This document shows, one piece after another, positions 32,255-41,714 of a DNA stretch of 64,000 nt. The notes beneath the pieces are model-generated. The model saw only the letters and a program-made list of their open reading frames with translations, searched no databases and was not told where the DNA came from. Position 1 is the first letter of the stretch, and each line of letters begins with the position of its first letter. The position numbers and the translations under genes were made by a program. The stretch is from Locusta migratoria (lineage: Eukaryota; Arthropoda; Insecta; Orthoptera; Acrididae), in the NCBI GenBank assembly GCA_026315105.1, contig CM048751.1:339930649-339994648 (forward strand), given 5' to 3'.

Positions 32255-33024
32255 TGCAATGATCTTACCAGCCGAAAGAATTGTCTTTCCTTTCTTTGGT
32301 GTTGGAGAATCAGCATATTTCCACTTCTTTAACTATTGTTTTGTCATATGTGATGTAGTAGTGCACCCAAGTTTCATCTGTGGTCGCAAACCGACACAAA
32401 AAATCTTACCCCTTTCTCTTGAAATCGGCCAAAGATTGTTCCGATATGTCCATTCTCAGGCGTTTTTTATCCAACGTCAAGAGTCGCGGCACCCATCTTG
32501 CAGATAATTAATTCATTTGTAATTCTTCAGTTAAAATTTGATACACCTTTTCATATGACATCTGGAAAACGTGAGCAATTTCTCGTACTTGCAATCGGCG
32601 ATCCTCCATGACCATTTTGTGTACTTTTGCAATGATTTCTGGAGTAGTGAGACATCTTGGCCCGATGACTGCGCGGATCATCTTCAAAGCTCTCCCGACC
32701 AAATTTAACTTCATATGGCCACTTGGTAACAGTTGAATATGAAGGAGCAGCGGCCCCCAGTGTATTCTGAATATCGACATGAATGTCCTTTCCTTTTATA
32801 GCTTCCTTTGCGAAGTATTTCATCGCTGCTCAAGTCGATTTTTTCCATCTTCGCCAACCACTATGTGGGAACAACAAAAGAGCCACGTCACCGCCACAGC
32901 TCTCTTCTAAGAGCAGTGACGTGGCACGTGTTTACAAGCAGCAGTCCAGTGAATACCACAGAAACAACTCGTTGCTCTAGCGCTGACCTCTGGTGGTGAG
33001 TGACAACTTTTCAAACCTCCCTCA

Positions 33025-33261
33025 TACGAACACCTAACACGCACAGTAGAGTTTTCTGGAGGAACAGTAAATGTTTTAGGAGGTCGTAGTATGGACGAAA
33101 TGCAATTAAAAACACCATATAACATGTGTCCATTTTTTTTATCGAAATACAACTAACCGTTAGTACATAGTACGTAGTACGTAACCCAAACAAAGCAAAG
33201 GCGAAGTTTATTTTCAGATATTCTACAACCACCTTCAATGGACCTTTAACTTTTTTATTTA
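33025..33261. other. No recognised gene
   Basis: Includes TACGTAGTACGTA repeats near 33163-33183 and a (TTTA)n run at 33254-33274 bordering the next SINE. Confidence 0.4.
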
Positions 33262-33452
33262 TTTATTTATTTTATCTATCGGACCAAGCTGCGTGGTCAT
33301 CAGTCCGTAGCTTACAAACTACTTAACCTAGGTAAACTAACCTAAGGACAACACACACACCCAGGCCCCATGGAGGACTCGAACCTCCACGGCGAGCATC
33401 CGCGCGCTCCACAGCGAGACGCCTTAGACCGCTCGGCTACTCCACCGCGGCT
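33262..33452 (-). mobile_element. tRNA-derived SINE, family C
   Basis: Body GTGGTCATCAGTCCGTAGC, B box GGACTCGAACCTCC, A-box side GACCGCTCGGCTACTCCACC. Its 3' end has turned into a (TTTA)n microsatellite. Confidence 0.85.
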
Positions 33453-34290
33453 TTTCTCTTGATGACACCGCGTTTAGCTCTTCGGAGGTCGTTTCCGCGT
33501 TCTTTTATGGCGGCTACACTAGTCGTAATGCGAAAGAGCTAATTGTCCAGTTTACTTTTTCTTTGTAGACTTCGCCTTTCAGGCACCCACAGCAAAAATC
33601 CAAAGGGGTAACGTCCCTTGGTGGTCCATTAACGTACTGTTATGTCTCTTCCAGTGCTGTGTCACCTGACAGCTAGAATATGCAGGAGCGGCGCCATGCT
33701 GGAACAAAATACGCATTATTGTTGGCAAAGGCATGCCTTTCCATTTTCAAGAAAGCGCAGGTAACAGAATCATGTAAGACGAAGCGGCAACAAAACAGGC
33801 CCAATCAACGGATTGTCTGTCAAACCACACCATGCAGTCACAGTAGCCGTCTTGGAAAAACGTCTGCAGCGGTGGAGTGGCCGAGCGTTCTGAGGCGCCT
33901 CGCTGAGGAGCGCGCAGTTCCTCGCCGTCGGAGGTTCGAGTCCTCCCTTGGGGATGTGTGTGTGTGTGTGTGTGTGTGTGTGTTCCTTCATAGGCTAGTT
34001 GAAGTTAGTTTCAGTAGTTTGTAAGCCGAGGGACTGATAACCAGAATAGTTACGTCCCACAGATTTACAAGCAAGCTACAACCAAGAAAATACCTCTCCA
34101 CAATGCCATGTGGGTTTCCTATGGATCGCTGATGTGAGTAACAAGTGTTATCCACACTGTCACGAATGAAAGTGGCTTCATCGGCGCGGAATAAAATTAC
34201 GATTACTTGGCGTCTTTCAAGTATCTAGAGACAAAGTTATATCGTCTATCTCCATCTCTTGCTCGAAAGTGGTTTTATGAGCTGTAAATG
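33453..34290 (-). mobile_element. Tc1/mariner-superfamily transposase remnant, second type
   Basis: Minus-strand reading, right to left: ILFRADEATFIRD near 34180-34150 (first-Asp block DEATF), N-NPHGIVE near 34115, VTAWCGLTDNPLIGPVLLP near 33835-33790, LFQHGAAPA near 33690 and VTPLDFxLWG.LKGEVYK near 33600-33560. This order matches the DDE_3 domain of arthropod transposases with 'NPHa', 'GP', 'fQ-DGAPaH' and 'PLDFfLWG'. The second Asp is replaced by HGA, and the frame is broken by shifts and a SINE (33866-34073). Terminal repeats were not identified. Confidence 0.65.
33866..34073 (+). mobile_element. tRNA-derived SINE, family C, with (TG)n
   Basis: Head GCAGCGGTGGAGTGGCCGAG, B box GGAGGTTCGAGTCCTCCC, then a (TG)n run at 33955-33981 in place of the usual GGTGTGTGTG, body and tail AGATTTACAAGCA. 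It interrupts the second transposase. Confidence 0.88.
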
Positions 34291-34293
34291 ATA

Positions 34294-34434
34294 CGAATGT
34301 TCAAATGTTTGTAAATCTATGGAATCGAACTACACCACACACACACACACACATGCCTGAGGGAGGGCTTGAATTTCCGACGCGATCCGTAGCGTGGCGC
34401 TCCAGACCACAAGGCCATTCCCGCGCGGCAGAAT
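34294..34434 (-). mobile_element. tRNA-derived SINE, family C, shortened
   Basis: Tail AATGTTCAAATGTTTGTAAA, (CA)n run at 34337-34352, decayed B box GGGCTTGAATTTCCG, A-box side CCACAAGGCCATTCCCGCGC. The middle of the body is deleted. Confidence 0.8.
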
Positions 34435-34581
34435 CTTAGTAATTGGAACGAAAATAAATGGAACGGAAGTCAGGTTGTTATGTGTTTTGTACATCATATG
34501 GTTTTACTAGTGCTAAAACTGTTCTCATATCGTGGTTTGGGCTCTGGCAGTATGCACACTATATACAGGTAGGGCAAGAAG

Positions 34582-34660
34582 CGTAATCGGATAGGCAAAG
34601 TCGTTAAGGCGACCAACTGCTCGAAGCGCGGTAACAGGGTTCGAATCCCGGTCCGGCATT
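34582..34660 (+). mobile_element. tRNA-like sequence, probable SINE head
   Basis: GATAGGCAAAGTCGTTAAGG (A-box like) and ACAGGGTTCGAATCCCGGTC (B box) at tRNA spacing, ending CCGGCA. The acceptor stem does not pair well by eye. Could be a tRNA pseudogene. Confidence 0.5.
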
Positions 34661-34938
34661 CATTTTTAGCCGCAATAGTGGAATGCATCTCGACTCCCTG
34701 AAACAGGCAACCTCTCAAGAAATTTCATTGTAATCAGTTAGGTAAGATTAGTACTTGCCCTCTCTCTCGAGTCTTTAAACAATCTCATTCCTATGCATAA
34801 AACCTGTTTAAACGCGTGAGTAAATATGTTCAGTTTCTTGTAAAAAAAAAAAAAAAGGTTCTGAAAAAAGTTTTAAATTGTGCTTAAATGTCATTGAAAT
34901 TGGGTAATTACTCTCATTTGACACACTGGATGAATGAA

Positions 34939-35146
34939 GTCGCGGCGGATTAGCCGTGCGCTTCGGGGTGCCGTGCTGCGGTGCGTGGCGGCCGTTCACC
35001 GTCGGGGGTTCGAGTCCCCCCAAGGGCATGGGTATTTGTGTGTGTCCTTTGGTTAGTTTCCTTTAGTTTAAGTAATTTGTAAGCTACGAACTAATAACCC
35101 AGCAGATGAGTCCGACAGATTTACAAACATTTGAATATTTTTGAAT
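34939..35146 (+). mobile_element. tRNA-derived SINE, family E
   Basis: Head TCGCGGCGGATTAGCCGTGC, B box GGGGTTCGAGTCCCCC, body with TTTGGTTAGTTTCC and TGAGTCCGACAG, tail TTTACAAACATTTGAATATT. Confidence 0.9.
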
Positions 35147-36819
35147 ACGATACAGTCTAATTTCCGCTTCATTTGAAGCAAAAGCGGATCTGTCTTTTTT
35201 TGAGTTCATGTCGTCTGAATTGTGCATCGTACAATTATATCGTTTTGCAGGTACATTCAGTTGCGTAGGTGCGTGCTAAAGCTGCGTTGCGTGAAGAGCG
35301 AAAACGTAATAAGCTGTAAATTTTCTCCTTACCATTTCTTGGGGACCGTGAGCGCCTCCCAGAAAAAACTTCGTGAAAGTTTAAATTATGTATAAACTTT
35401 ATTCCAGGTTCTCCTTAAATACACGCTTCGGGGTACACTGCTTTAAGAAATACACACGGTTCCTCACTGTAATATTTCTCTTATGTGGTAAATTATTAAC
35501 GCTAAGATTATGTGTCTTACTCAGCAGGTTGTGACGACATTTTATTTTTTTAAAGCGAATCACTAACTACACGAAATTAAGAAGGAAAAATTATTGTTGT
35601 ACCTAGATCCGTTAAATAAGTAGCCTGCAATTCATTATGAGTTCCGGAACAGTCGCTTAATAACACAGAGTCGTTGAAAGATTGTAAAATCTGCGGGCAG
35701 TTTCTCTCTTAAGACTATTTATTTTTCCTATATCAGTTTTAGAATTATTTACCCATATTCAAACGAGAATGGTTGTGAGGTGGGGAACACAACGGACCTA
35801 GAAGGAAATATCTTTGTTGTTGTGGTAGAATAATCGGCAGTTTAGCTCGAGGGTGGATGGTAACAGGTGTGAGTTGGCAAACCACACGATTGTGGAACGA
35901 AATACCTAGTTGCGGTGACGTATTGATGTAGATTAGTCTAGGCTAGATTGGAATAGATTGTGAGACGACTAAACCAACGAATATCAAACTGTAAAACTTT
36001 CTGAACTGCCTTGAGTTCCGGAGAAATGTCTGTGCATCCCATCGTCCGCAAATGTGAAGAGAGAAAAAAGGAAGAAAGAAACATGACCATTGGGCTCGTC
36101 TTTGACGATGCATGACGCCTGTTTCCTGAGTTTTAACTCGATACTCTTTTATTTTCGAGAAAATTGGAATATAATTTTTACGTGATTTCTTATCCTAATT
36201 ACTAGCCAAATTTCCAACTATCATTTCTGGGCGTCCGTCTGTCGTATTGTGGTATCCGCGGCTTCTTCTTGTTACAGAGGAAGATACTTTTTGTTCGGTA
36301 TGAAGATCATGGGCCGGTCTTTCCCCAATCCACCAATTGGGGAGGGGGGTGGTGGTCCGAGATGGTTAGGCTGGTGTTACGGGCGAGCTACGTCGCCGTG
36401 ATGTTCGGTGTTCTCAGAAATCTCTGGTAGAGAAACTACTACGCAGTTCGGAAACAACACCTTACAGAAACTTTATTAGCAAGAAAAGGCAAAAGAAAAT
36501 GCTCATATTCTGATCCTGATTCGGATTTTTCTTCCTAGGAGTTGATGCTTGTTACTTCCTTCGATCAGCAAAGAGCCAGTCTCTTCTATGAACGATCTGA
36601 AAATTCTCCCCGTGCATTTATGCGAGCTTTAAGGTACCATTCCACCTGACGCAGGGCCCAAAATCACAGCTTGAGCAAATAATCAGTCCACAAAACACTT
36701 ACAGATCTAACATATATGATTCAAGACAACGTTAATTTGTTAAAATATATTAAACACTATCCGTATACAACCATATTCTCCACTCAGAATCGCGATTTCA
36801 GACACAAGAAAAAGAACTA
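35147..36819. other. AT-rich intergenic DNA, no recognised gene
   Basis: No open frame of note and no repeat recognised over 1.7 kb. A G-rich tract GGGGAGGGGGGTGGTGG lies at 36340-36356. This is the longest stretch in the window without a recognisable SINE apart from 40.8-43.2 kb. Confidence 0.45.
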
Positions 36820-37290
36820 AACTGGTTCTAGCAAACAGAAGGCAGTCTGATTATCAGTGGAGAGTAGTCTTCCGACGTCAAATTAATGTCTGGGGTGCCA
36901 TAACGGATGGTTACAGAATAATTTCTTTTTAAGGATTATGCTACAGTAGACAAAGAATTCACAACTACGAAAAATTATAGACAAATGTAGGAAGATCTGC
37001 AATACTATCGTCGCTTGGTACGAAGAGTGGCAACTGACTCTCAACATCAGCAAATGTAACGTATTGTGAATAAACAGTGAGAAAATGCCTTCACTGCATG
37101 ACTACACAATTGCAGAATAATCACTAGACTCACAAGGAAAGTACATGGACTCGAACAAACATATGAACGTTTGGTTACAGGATCTCTACGTACATCTCAA
37201 TGTGCTGGTGGGTGTCGTTTTTCTGCAAACCTCTACAACAATGCTCTAGATAGCACTGTAGATGTAATTGTAGACGCCATACGTAATGCA
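36820..37290 (+). mobile_element. CR1-like LINE fragment, heavily decayed
   Basis: ANRRQ and QWRVVFRRQINVWG parallel the NRKQ.V..NGE.S....V.SG block of the RT near 36830-36895. The region near 37010-37060 (CTTGGTACGAAGAGTGGCAA) matches the AWC.NWQLTLN block, here TKSGN*LSTSANVTYCE. Several stops. The 3' part ends with CACTGTAGATGTAATTGTAG near 37270, like the CR1 (TAGATG) end. Confidence 0.6.
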
Positions 37291-37296
37291 GATATC

Positions 37297-37738
37297 TTAG
37301 CTATAACTTATGTAATAATCATCGTACATGTTCTCTAGCGAATTGTCATCAAAAGCCGTGATGATAGTTGCAACTTTAATCTTCTTCCCGAAAGACTGTT
37401 GGTATTCACTGCCACTGCTTCCATCGCCTCTTCCCGCTCTTACCCTAGCACTACCGTTTGCAATGAGTTGTTCGCCATTATCATCCCTATTATCATTATT
37501 ATGGGTTTGTAACAACAGTATCTAACTTATGCTCGTATTTCTGTACCATATCAGATACGAGAAAGCATGCAAATGATTCATTTTCTACACTAATACCATC
37601 TTCACGAAGAAGGGTTCTTCGTAACTTCATCTCAACTAATCGCTTTACATTAGCAGGATTGATTAGCAATTGACGCCTAATCTGACGCTTCATCACACAA
37701 ATAACATCACAAAACGCAACTTCGGAGGCACACTGCAC
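37297..37738 (-). pseudogene. Unrecognised coding-like region in two frames
   Basis: Minus frame 37738-37499 reads VMKRQIRRQLLINPANVKRL, VEMKLRRTLLREDG and SDMVQKYEHKLDTVV. After a frame change near 37510 the frame 37515-37297 continues with an Asn/Asp-rich linker and FGKKIKVATIITAFDD, ending DDYYISYS with a stop. The text is charged and non-repetitive, unlike compositional frames elsewhere, and would join as about 140 residues with one frameshift. I do not recognise a family. It could be a transposon accessory protein, a host-gene fragment or chance. Confidence 0.3.
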
Positions 37739-37867
37739 CGTTCCTACTGGCGAACTGACAGGTCAAAGTGCAATGCGGCATGTCACACGCAGAGGCCTCT
37801 AACGGACGAGAGTTTTGCAGATGCGGGAGTATCACTAGTGCAATGTTTTTACTTGAAGATTTTGGTG

Positions 37868-37975
37868 TATATGTGTTTGTTCAAGCCCAAGTACTTTCCT
37901 TGTCAGTTACTTCTATAGAATATCTGGAGTATGCATACTGAGTGATTTGAAGTGGAATACTCATATAAAATGAAC
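37868..37975. repeat. Inverted duplicate of 39493-39598 (left arm)
   Basis: About 105 bp reading TTTGTTCAAGCCCAAGTAC, CCTTGTCAGTTACTTC, GAATATCTGGAGTATGCATAC. It reappears inverted at 39493-39598 with about 90% identity by eye. It contains the YLGVCILSD.KWN region of the CR1-like LINE. Confidence 0.75.
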
Positions 37976-38061
37976 CTTGTGAAAGACAGATGTCTGAGAT
38001 TCATTGAAGTAATCCTTACTAAGTGTATTCTCCAACAAAGAAAGTAGCTTATAAAACCCTT

Positions 38062-38261
38062 GCCAGCCGCGGTGGCCGAGGGAACTGAGGCGCTCCAGTC
38101 TCGGTCTGCACGGCCGCTACGGTTGGGGGTTCGAATCCCCCCTCGGGCATGGATATTTGTGCCGTCCTTAGTATAAGGTAGTTGATAAGTAGTTTGTAAG
38201 TTTAGGGACTGATGACCCCGTAGTTATGTCCCATAAGCTTAACAAACATTTGAACATTTTG
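38062..38261 (+). mobile_element. tRNA-derived SINE, family A
   Basis: Complete copy. Target duplication ATAAAACCCTT at 38051-38061 and 38262-38272 within the CR1-like LINE. Confidence 0.94.
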
Positions 38262-38391
38262 ATAAAACCCTTCTTCGAACAGTACTTGAAAATTGCTCAT
38301 CACTGTGGGATCCGCACCAGATGTGACTAATAGAGGAGGTGGAAAAGATCCAAAGAAGAGCAGTACACTTACTTTCAGATTCATTTAGTAA

Positions 38392-38871
38392 GCGCGAAAG
38401 CATCACGGAGATGCTCGGTCAACTATAGTGGCAGACGTTGCAAGAGAGGCATTGACTAATCTCAAATGTATGACAGCATACGTTTCTGGAAGAGACAACC
38501 ACTGTATTGCTTCCTCCAGCGTATATCTCACGAAGAGACAGTTATGGCAGCGCGAAAGCATCACGGAGACGGTTGGTCAACTACAGTGGCAGACGCTGCA
38601 ACAGAGGCATTCACTAATCTTAAATGTATGACAGCATACGTTTCTGAAAGAGACAACCACTGTATTTCTTCCTCCTGCGTATATCTCACGAAGAGACTGT
38701 TAGGGCAGCGCGAAAGCATCACGGAGATGGTCGGGGTCGGTCAACTACAGTGGCAGACGTTGCAAGAGAGGCATTGACTTATCTCAAGTGTATGACAGCA
38801 TATGTTTCTGGAAGAGACAACTACTGTATTGCTTCCTCCTGCGTATGTCTAACGAAGAGACTGTTAGGGCC
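38392..38871 (+). repeat. Three tandem copies of a 158-bp LINE segment
   Basis: Unit starts at 38392, 38550 and 38708, each GCGCGAAAGCATCACGG. Units 1 and 2 are 158 bp; unit 3 has GGTCGG duplicated near its start. Copies differ by a few percent. Each unit covers the RESITEM.xQLQWQTLQER to ISRR part of the LINE ORF. Confidence 0.9.
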
Positions 38872-38995
38872 CACACGGGGGGTGACCTGTGAAGCATACG
38901 CGACTGCTGGAACTGGAAACGGAAGGAAATGCCAGAGGTAAACAAAGTACCCTCCAGCACTCACTCTGAGGTGGCTCGTGGAGTGTATATGTAGT

Positions 38996-39330
38996 CGTGG
39001 GCATCGGTGTCAAGGTGGCACCTGAACCCGCGGTCGTCCGCTAGCCACTTCCGTCGCCGGACTCCGCGCCAGCTGTCTCCGGGAGAAAGCCGTCGCGGCT
39101 CTCACAAATCTGCCGAAACGTGAGGCCCACAAATTACCTTCCGCCGTCATTCGCCGCGGATGCGCCAGTAACTGTGCTCAAATTGGCGGTCTGCGAAACC
39201 CATCTGCAGACAGCTCCACTGGCGACGCGTTATTACCGAAGACCAGGGCAAGCTGCCGTCTTAATAGCACAGGGCTCTTTGTCCTCCCTTCTGTGCAGAA
39301 CTACGTGGAATTAGTGTCTCAGCGAGGATA
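38996..39330. other. GC-rich stretch, no recognised gene
   Basis: GC-rich from about 39000 to 39200; no motif recognised. Confidence 0.4.
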
Positions 39331-39490
39331 CCCGCAAGTGTTCTTCACAGACGAGGGTATCTTCAGTATTGCCCGAGGGAAGTGCATAGGACCGTTATTA
39401 CTTTCTGTCTACATAAATGATATGACGGATAATAGCAATATGCGGCTATTATCTGATGATGCTGTGGTGTATTGGAAGGTGTCGTCATTG
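39331..39490 (+). mobile_element. CR1-like reverse transcriptase fragment (YxDD region)
   Basis: Reads RGKCIGPLLLSVYINDMTDN then NMRLLSDDAVVYWKV, matching the RT block 'GsvLGPLLFliYINDm......lFADDavvy'. The first catalytic position of the FADD box is changed to LSDD. It stops directly before the inverted duplicate at 39493. Confidence 0.75.
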
Positions 39491-39492
39491 GG

Positions 39493-39598
39493 GATTTGAT
39501 ATGAGCGTTCCACTTCAAATCGTTCAGTATGCATACTCCAGATATTCTATGGAAGTAACTGACAAGGAAAGTACTTGGGCTCGAACAAACACAAACAA
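39493..39598. repeat. Inverted duplicate of 37868-37975 (right arm)
   Basis: Minus-strand copy of the CR1-like segment at 37868-37975, joined head-on to the RT fragment ending at 39490. It is followed immediately by a SINE. Confidence 0.75.
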
Positions 39599-40011
39599 GC
39601 CGCGGCGGGTTAGCCGTGCGTACTGGAGCGCCGTGCTGCGTTTCGCCGGCCGCGGTGACCGAGGGGCCTGAGGCGCTCCAGTCACGGTCTGCACGGCCAC
39701 TACGGTCGGGGGTTCGAATCCCACCTCGGGCATGGATATTTGTGCCGTCTTTAGTCTTAGCTAGTTCATAAGTAGTTTGTAAGTTTAGGGACTGATGACC
39801 CGTAGTTAAGTCCCGTAAGTTCTACAAACATTTGAACTTTTTTTCTGCGGTGCGCGCGGCCGTTCGCCGGGGGGGGGGGGGGGAGGGTTCGAGTCCCCTT
39901 TCGGGCACGGGTGTTTGTGTTATCCTTAGTTTGGTTCACCTTATTTTAAGTAGTTTGTAAGCTACGGATAACCGAGCAGTTGAGTACGATAGATTTACAA
40001 ACATTTGAACT
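39599..40011 (+). mobile_element. tRNA-derived SINE, family E, split in its head by a SINE
   Basis: Outer head GCCGCGGCGGGTTAGCCGTG at 39599-39640. It resumes at 39845 with CTGCGGTGCGCGCGGCCGTT, an expanded G-run (13 G), B box GGGTTCGAGTCCCC, and a tail ending TTTACAAACATTTGAACTC. The insertion lies between the A and B boxes. Confidence 0.88.
39641..39844 (+). mobile_element. tRNA-derived SINE, family A (inside family E SINE)
   Basis: Complete family A copy (CCGGCCGCGGTGACCGAGGG ... TTTGAACTTTTTTT). Short duplication CTGCG at 39636-39640 and 39845-39849. Confidence 0.9.
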
Positions 40012-40129
40012 CTTTTGACTGTAGTAAGGTGCAAGATAAATTTGTAGCTGTCGTGAGGAATGACAACTCTGGGTGTATTGAAGTGTAAGTTTATGCAGAT
40101 GAGTAGAAATACATTTGTATACTGCTTGA

Positions 40130-40360
40130 AGACGGCTTTAGTAGTGTGTTACTTGACACAGTTGCGTTGGTTAAATATCTGAGCGTTACGATGCAGAGCG
40201 ATATGAAATGAAAAGAGCATCTATTGGGAGCATTTTGGAAAGACACGTTTAAAGTGCAAAGGAGAGCGCGTTAGAGCCCTTCTGGACCCCTTCTTGAGCA
40301 CCGTACGAGTGGTTGGGGACCTATCCAGATCGAATTAAAGGAAGAGTTAAATAGTAAGTT
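40130..40360 (+). mobile_element. CR1-like LINE fragment, decayed
   Basis: LVKYLSVTMQSDMK-KEHLLG, then FKVQRRAR out of order, and LLDPFLEHRTSGWGPIQIEL, parallel to YLGV....LKWN and LVRPLLEYC.PVWDPYQ. Confidence 0.5.
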
Positions 40361-40557
40361 AATGAAATGATCGTGTGCCATTTTTGGCCGAGAGATCCCG
40401 TGTGGGATAGTTTGCCCACCTAGTGCAAATCTTTTTACTTGACACTACTTCGGCGATTTGCATGTCGATGATGAAAATTATGATGAGAAAAACACAGAAA
40501 ACCCGGGCCCCCTGCTTGGTATCAGCGGCGCTGCCGTCTGAGCTCTGGGGTGGTTGT

Positions 40558-40757
40558 TCAAATGATCAAATGTTTGTAGAGCTTATGGGACTTAACTACG
40601 GGGTCATCAGTTTCTAAACTTACAAACTACTTATGACCTAGCTAATACTAAGGACGGCACAAATATCCATGCCCAAGGAGGGATTCGAACCCCCGACCGT
40701 AGTGGCCGTGCAGACTGTGACTGGCGCGCCGCAGACGGCTCGGCCACCGCGGCCGGC
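40558..40757 (-). mobile_element. tRNA-derived SINE, family A
   Basis: Complete copy with altered anticodon-arm region (GGCGCGCCGCAGACGGCTCGG). Target duplication GGGGKGGTTGT at about 40547-40557 and 40758-40769. Confidence 0.9.
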
Positions 40758-40769
40758 ACAGGGGGGTTG

Positions 40770-41654
40770 TAATTAAATTACACGTACTCACAGTGGTCCA
40801 GTATGGACAGTAATGTTAGCGGGACTTTGTGGGGCTGCTAATAATTTAATGGGGAACAGCTTTACATTGGAAAAAAATTACTCCCAATTTAGGGCACCTA
40901 AATAATCCTGGCAATGACCGAATAATAAAAAAGCATATTACTTTAAAAAGATTACTATTAATAGTTACGTAACGAACTAAATTAGAAATTGTTAAAAATA
41001 ATTGGATTACGGTTGCTGTTAACCAGCCATGTTCAAAGTTGTAGATAAGAAAAAAAAAAAAAATGCAGTCATGATCCTCTGGTAGCTAACATCATTTGCT
41101 TGATACATTTCTTATTTTTTCTGAACAAAATAAAAATGCAACACATCATGTAACGTTCGAAGACAAACTGTTTGAACCATCTGTGACTGCTTGTAATTAA
41201 CCCTTTCGGTAGCTTCTCTTTTCTATATAAGTAATTTGTCTGTATTTGTTCGTAATTCATTAAAATCTACAGGTTTATTCCAATCTTAATAAAACATTCC
41301 ACACTTTACCTTCATAACAAGAGGAATATTTCTGTCTACCAAAGATTTAGTACGGTGCAAGGGGGAGGGCAGTTTATAACATAACTTACAATTAGACACA
41401 GATTCAATTACTACCGTCTGGTAGGCACATGTATACAGGAGTTTTCATGGAGAAGGTGGTTGTATTCCGCAAGCCGCAGAACGTCGCATGGCAGAGAGTT
41501 CCTTGGAATTAACTTCGGCACCATTTCTCCATTTATAATGAAAGTTGTTATAGACGGGGGGAACAGGAAATGGAACGAGATAGGCGGAGGAGGAGAAAGA
41601 GGGAGAAGTAAATAGGGGGCAGGAGATGGGTTGAGAGAGAGGTGGAAGAAGATG

Positions 41655-41714
<60 letters not shown>

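Larger units (their letters stand above)
31234..33024 (-). mobile_element. mariner-like transposon, broken by two SINEs
   Basis: TA at 31232-31233 and 33025-33026. Termini GGAGGGTGGTTTGAAAAGTT and, inverted, TGAGGGAGGTTTGAAAAGTT. Minus-strand coding order: IKGKDIHVDIQNTLGAAAPS and VTKWPYEVKFGRESFEDDPR (N-terminal HTH, 32823-32650); EIAHVFQMSYEKVYQILTEE (32580-32515); the TDETWV first-Asp block near 32375-32395; SAGKIIA and the VF(W)D block as VFCD near 31930. After the SINE come YSPDMAPSDFHLFPQLKIFL and NYFADLEKSYFRDGIKALEH to 31299. The frame shifts several times, so it is dead. SINEs lie at 31644-31843 and 31961-32254. Confidence 0.88.
37918..38995 (+). mobile_element. CR1-like LINE 3' part with internal tandem triplication
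   Basis: EYLEYAY*VI-KWNTHIK near 37920-37970, CIRVxTVLENCSSLWDPHQM near 38275-38320 and EEVEKIQRRAVHLLSDSFSK at 38332-38395. From 38392 a 158-bp unit (GCGCGAAAGCATCACGGAGA, TGGCAGACGTTGCAAGAGAG, ATGACAGCATACGTTTCTGG) occurs three times before the 3' region. The 3' end is near 38995 (TGGAGTGTATATGTAGTCG). Dead copy with a family A SINE at 38062-38261. Confidence 0.8.
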
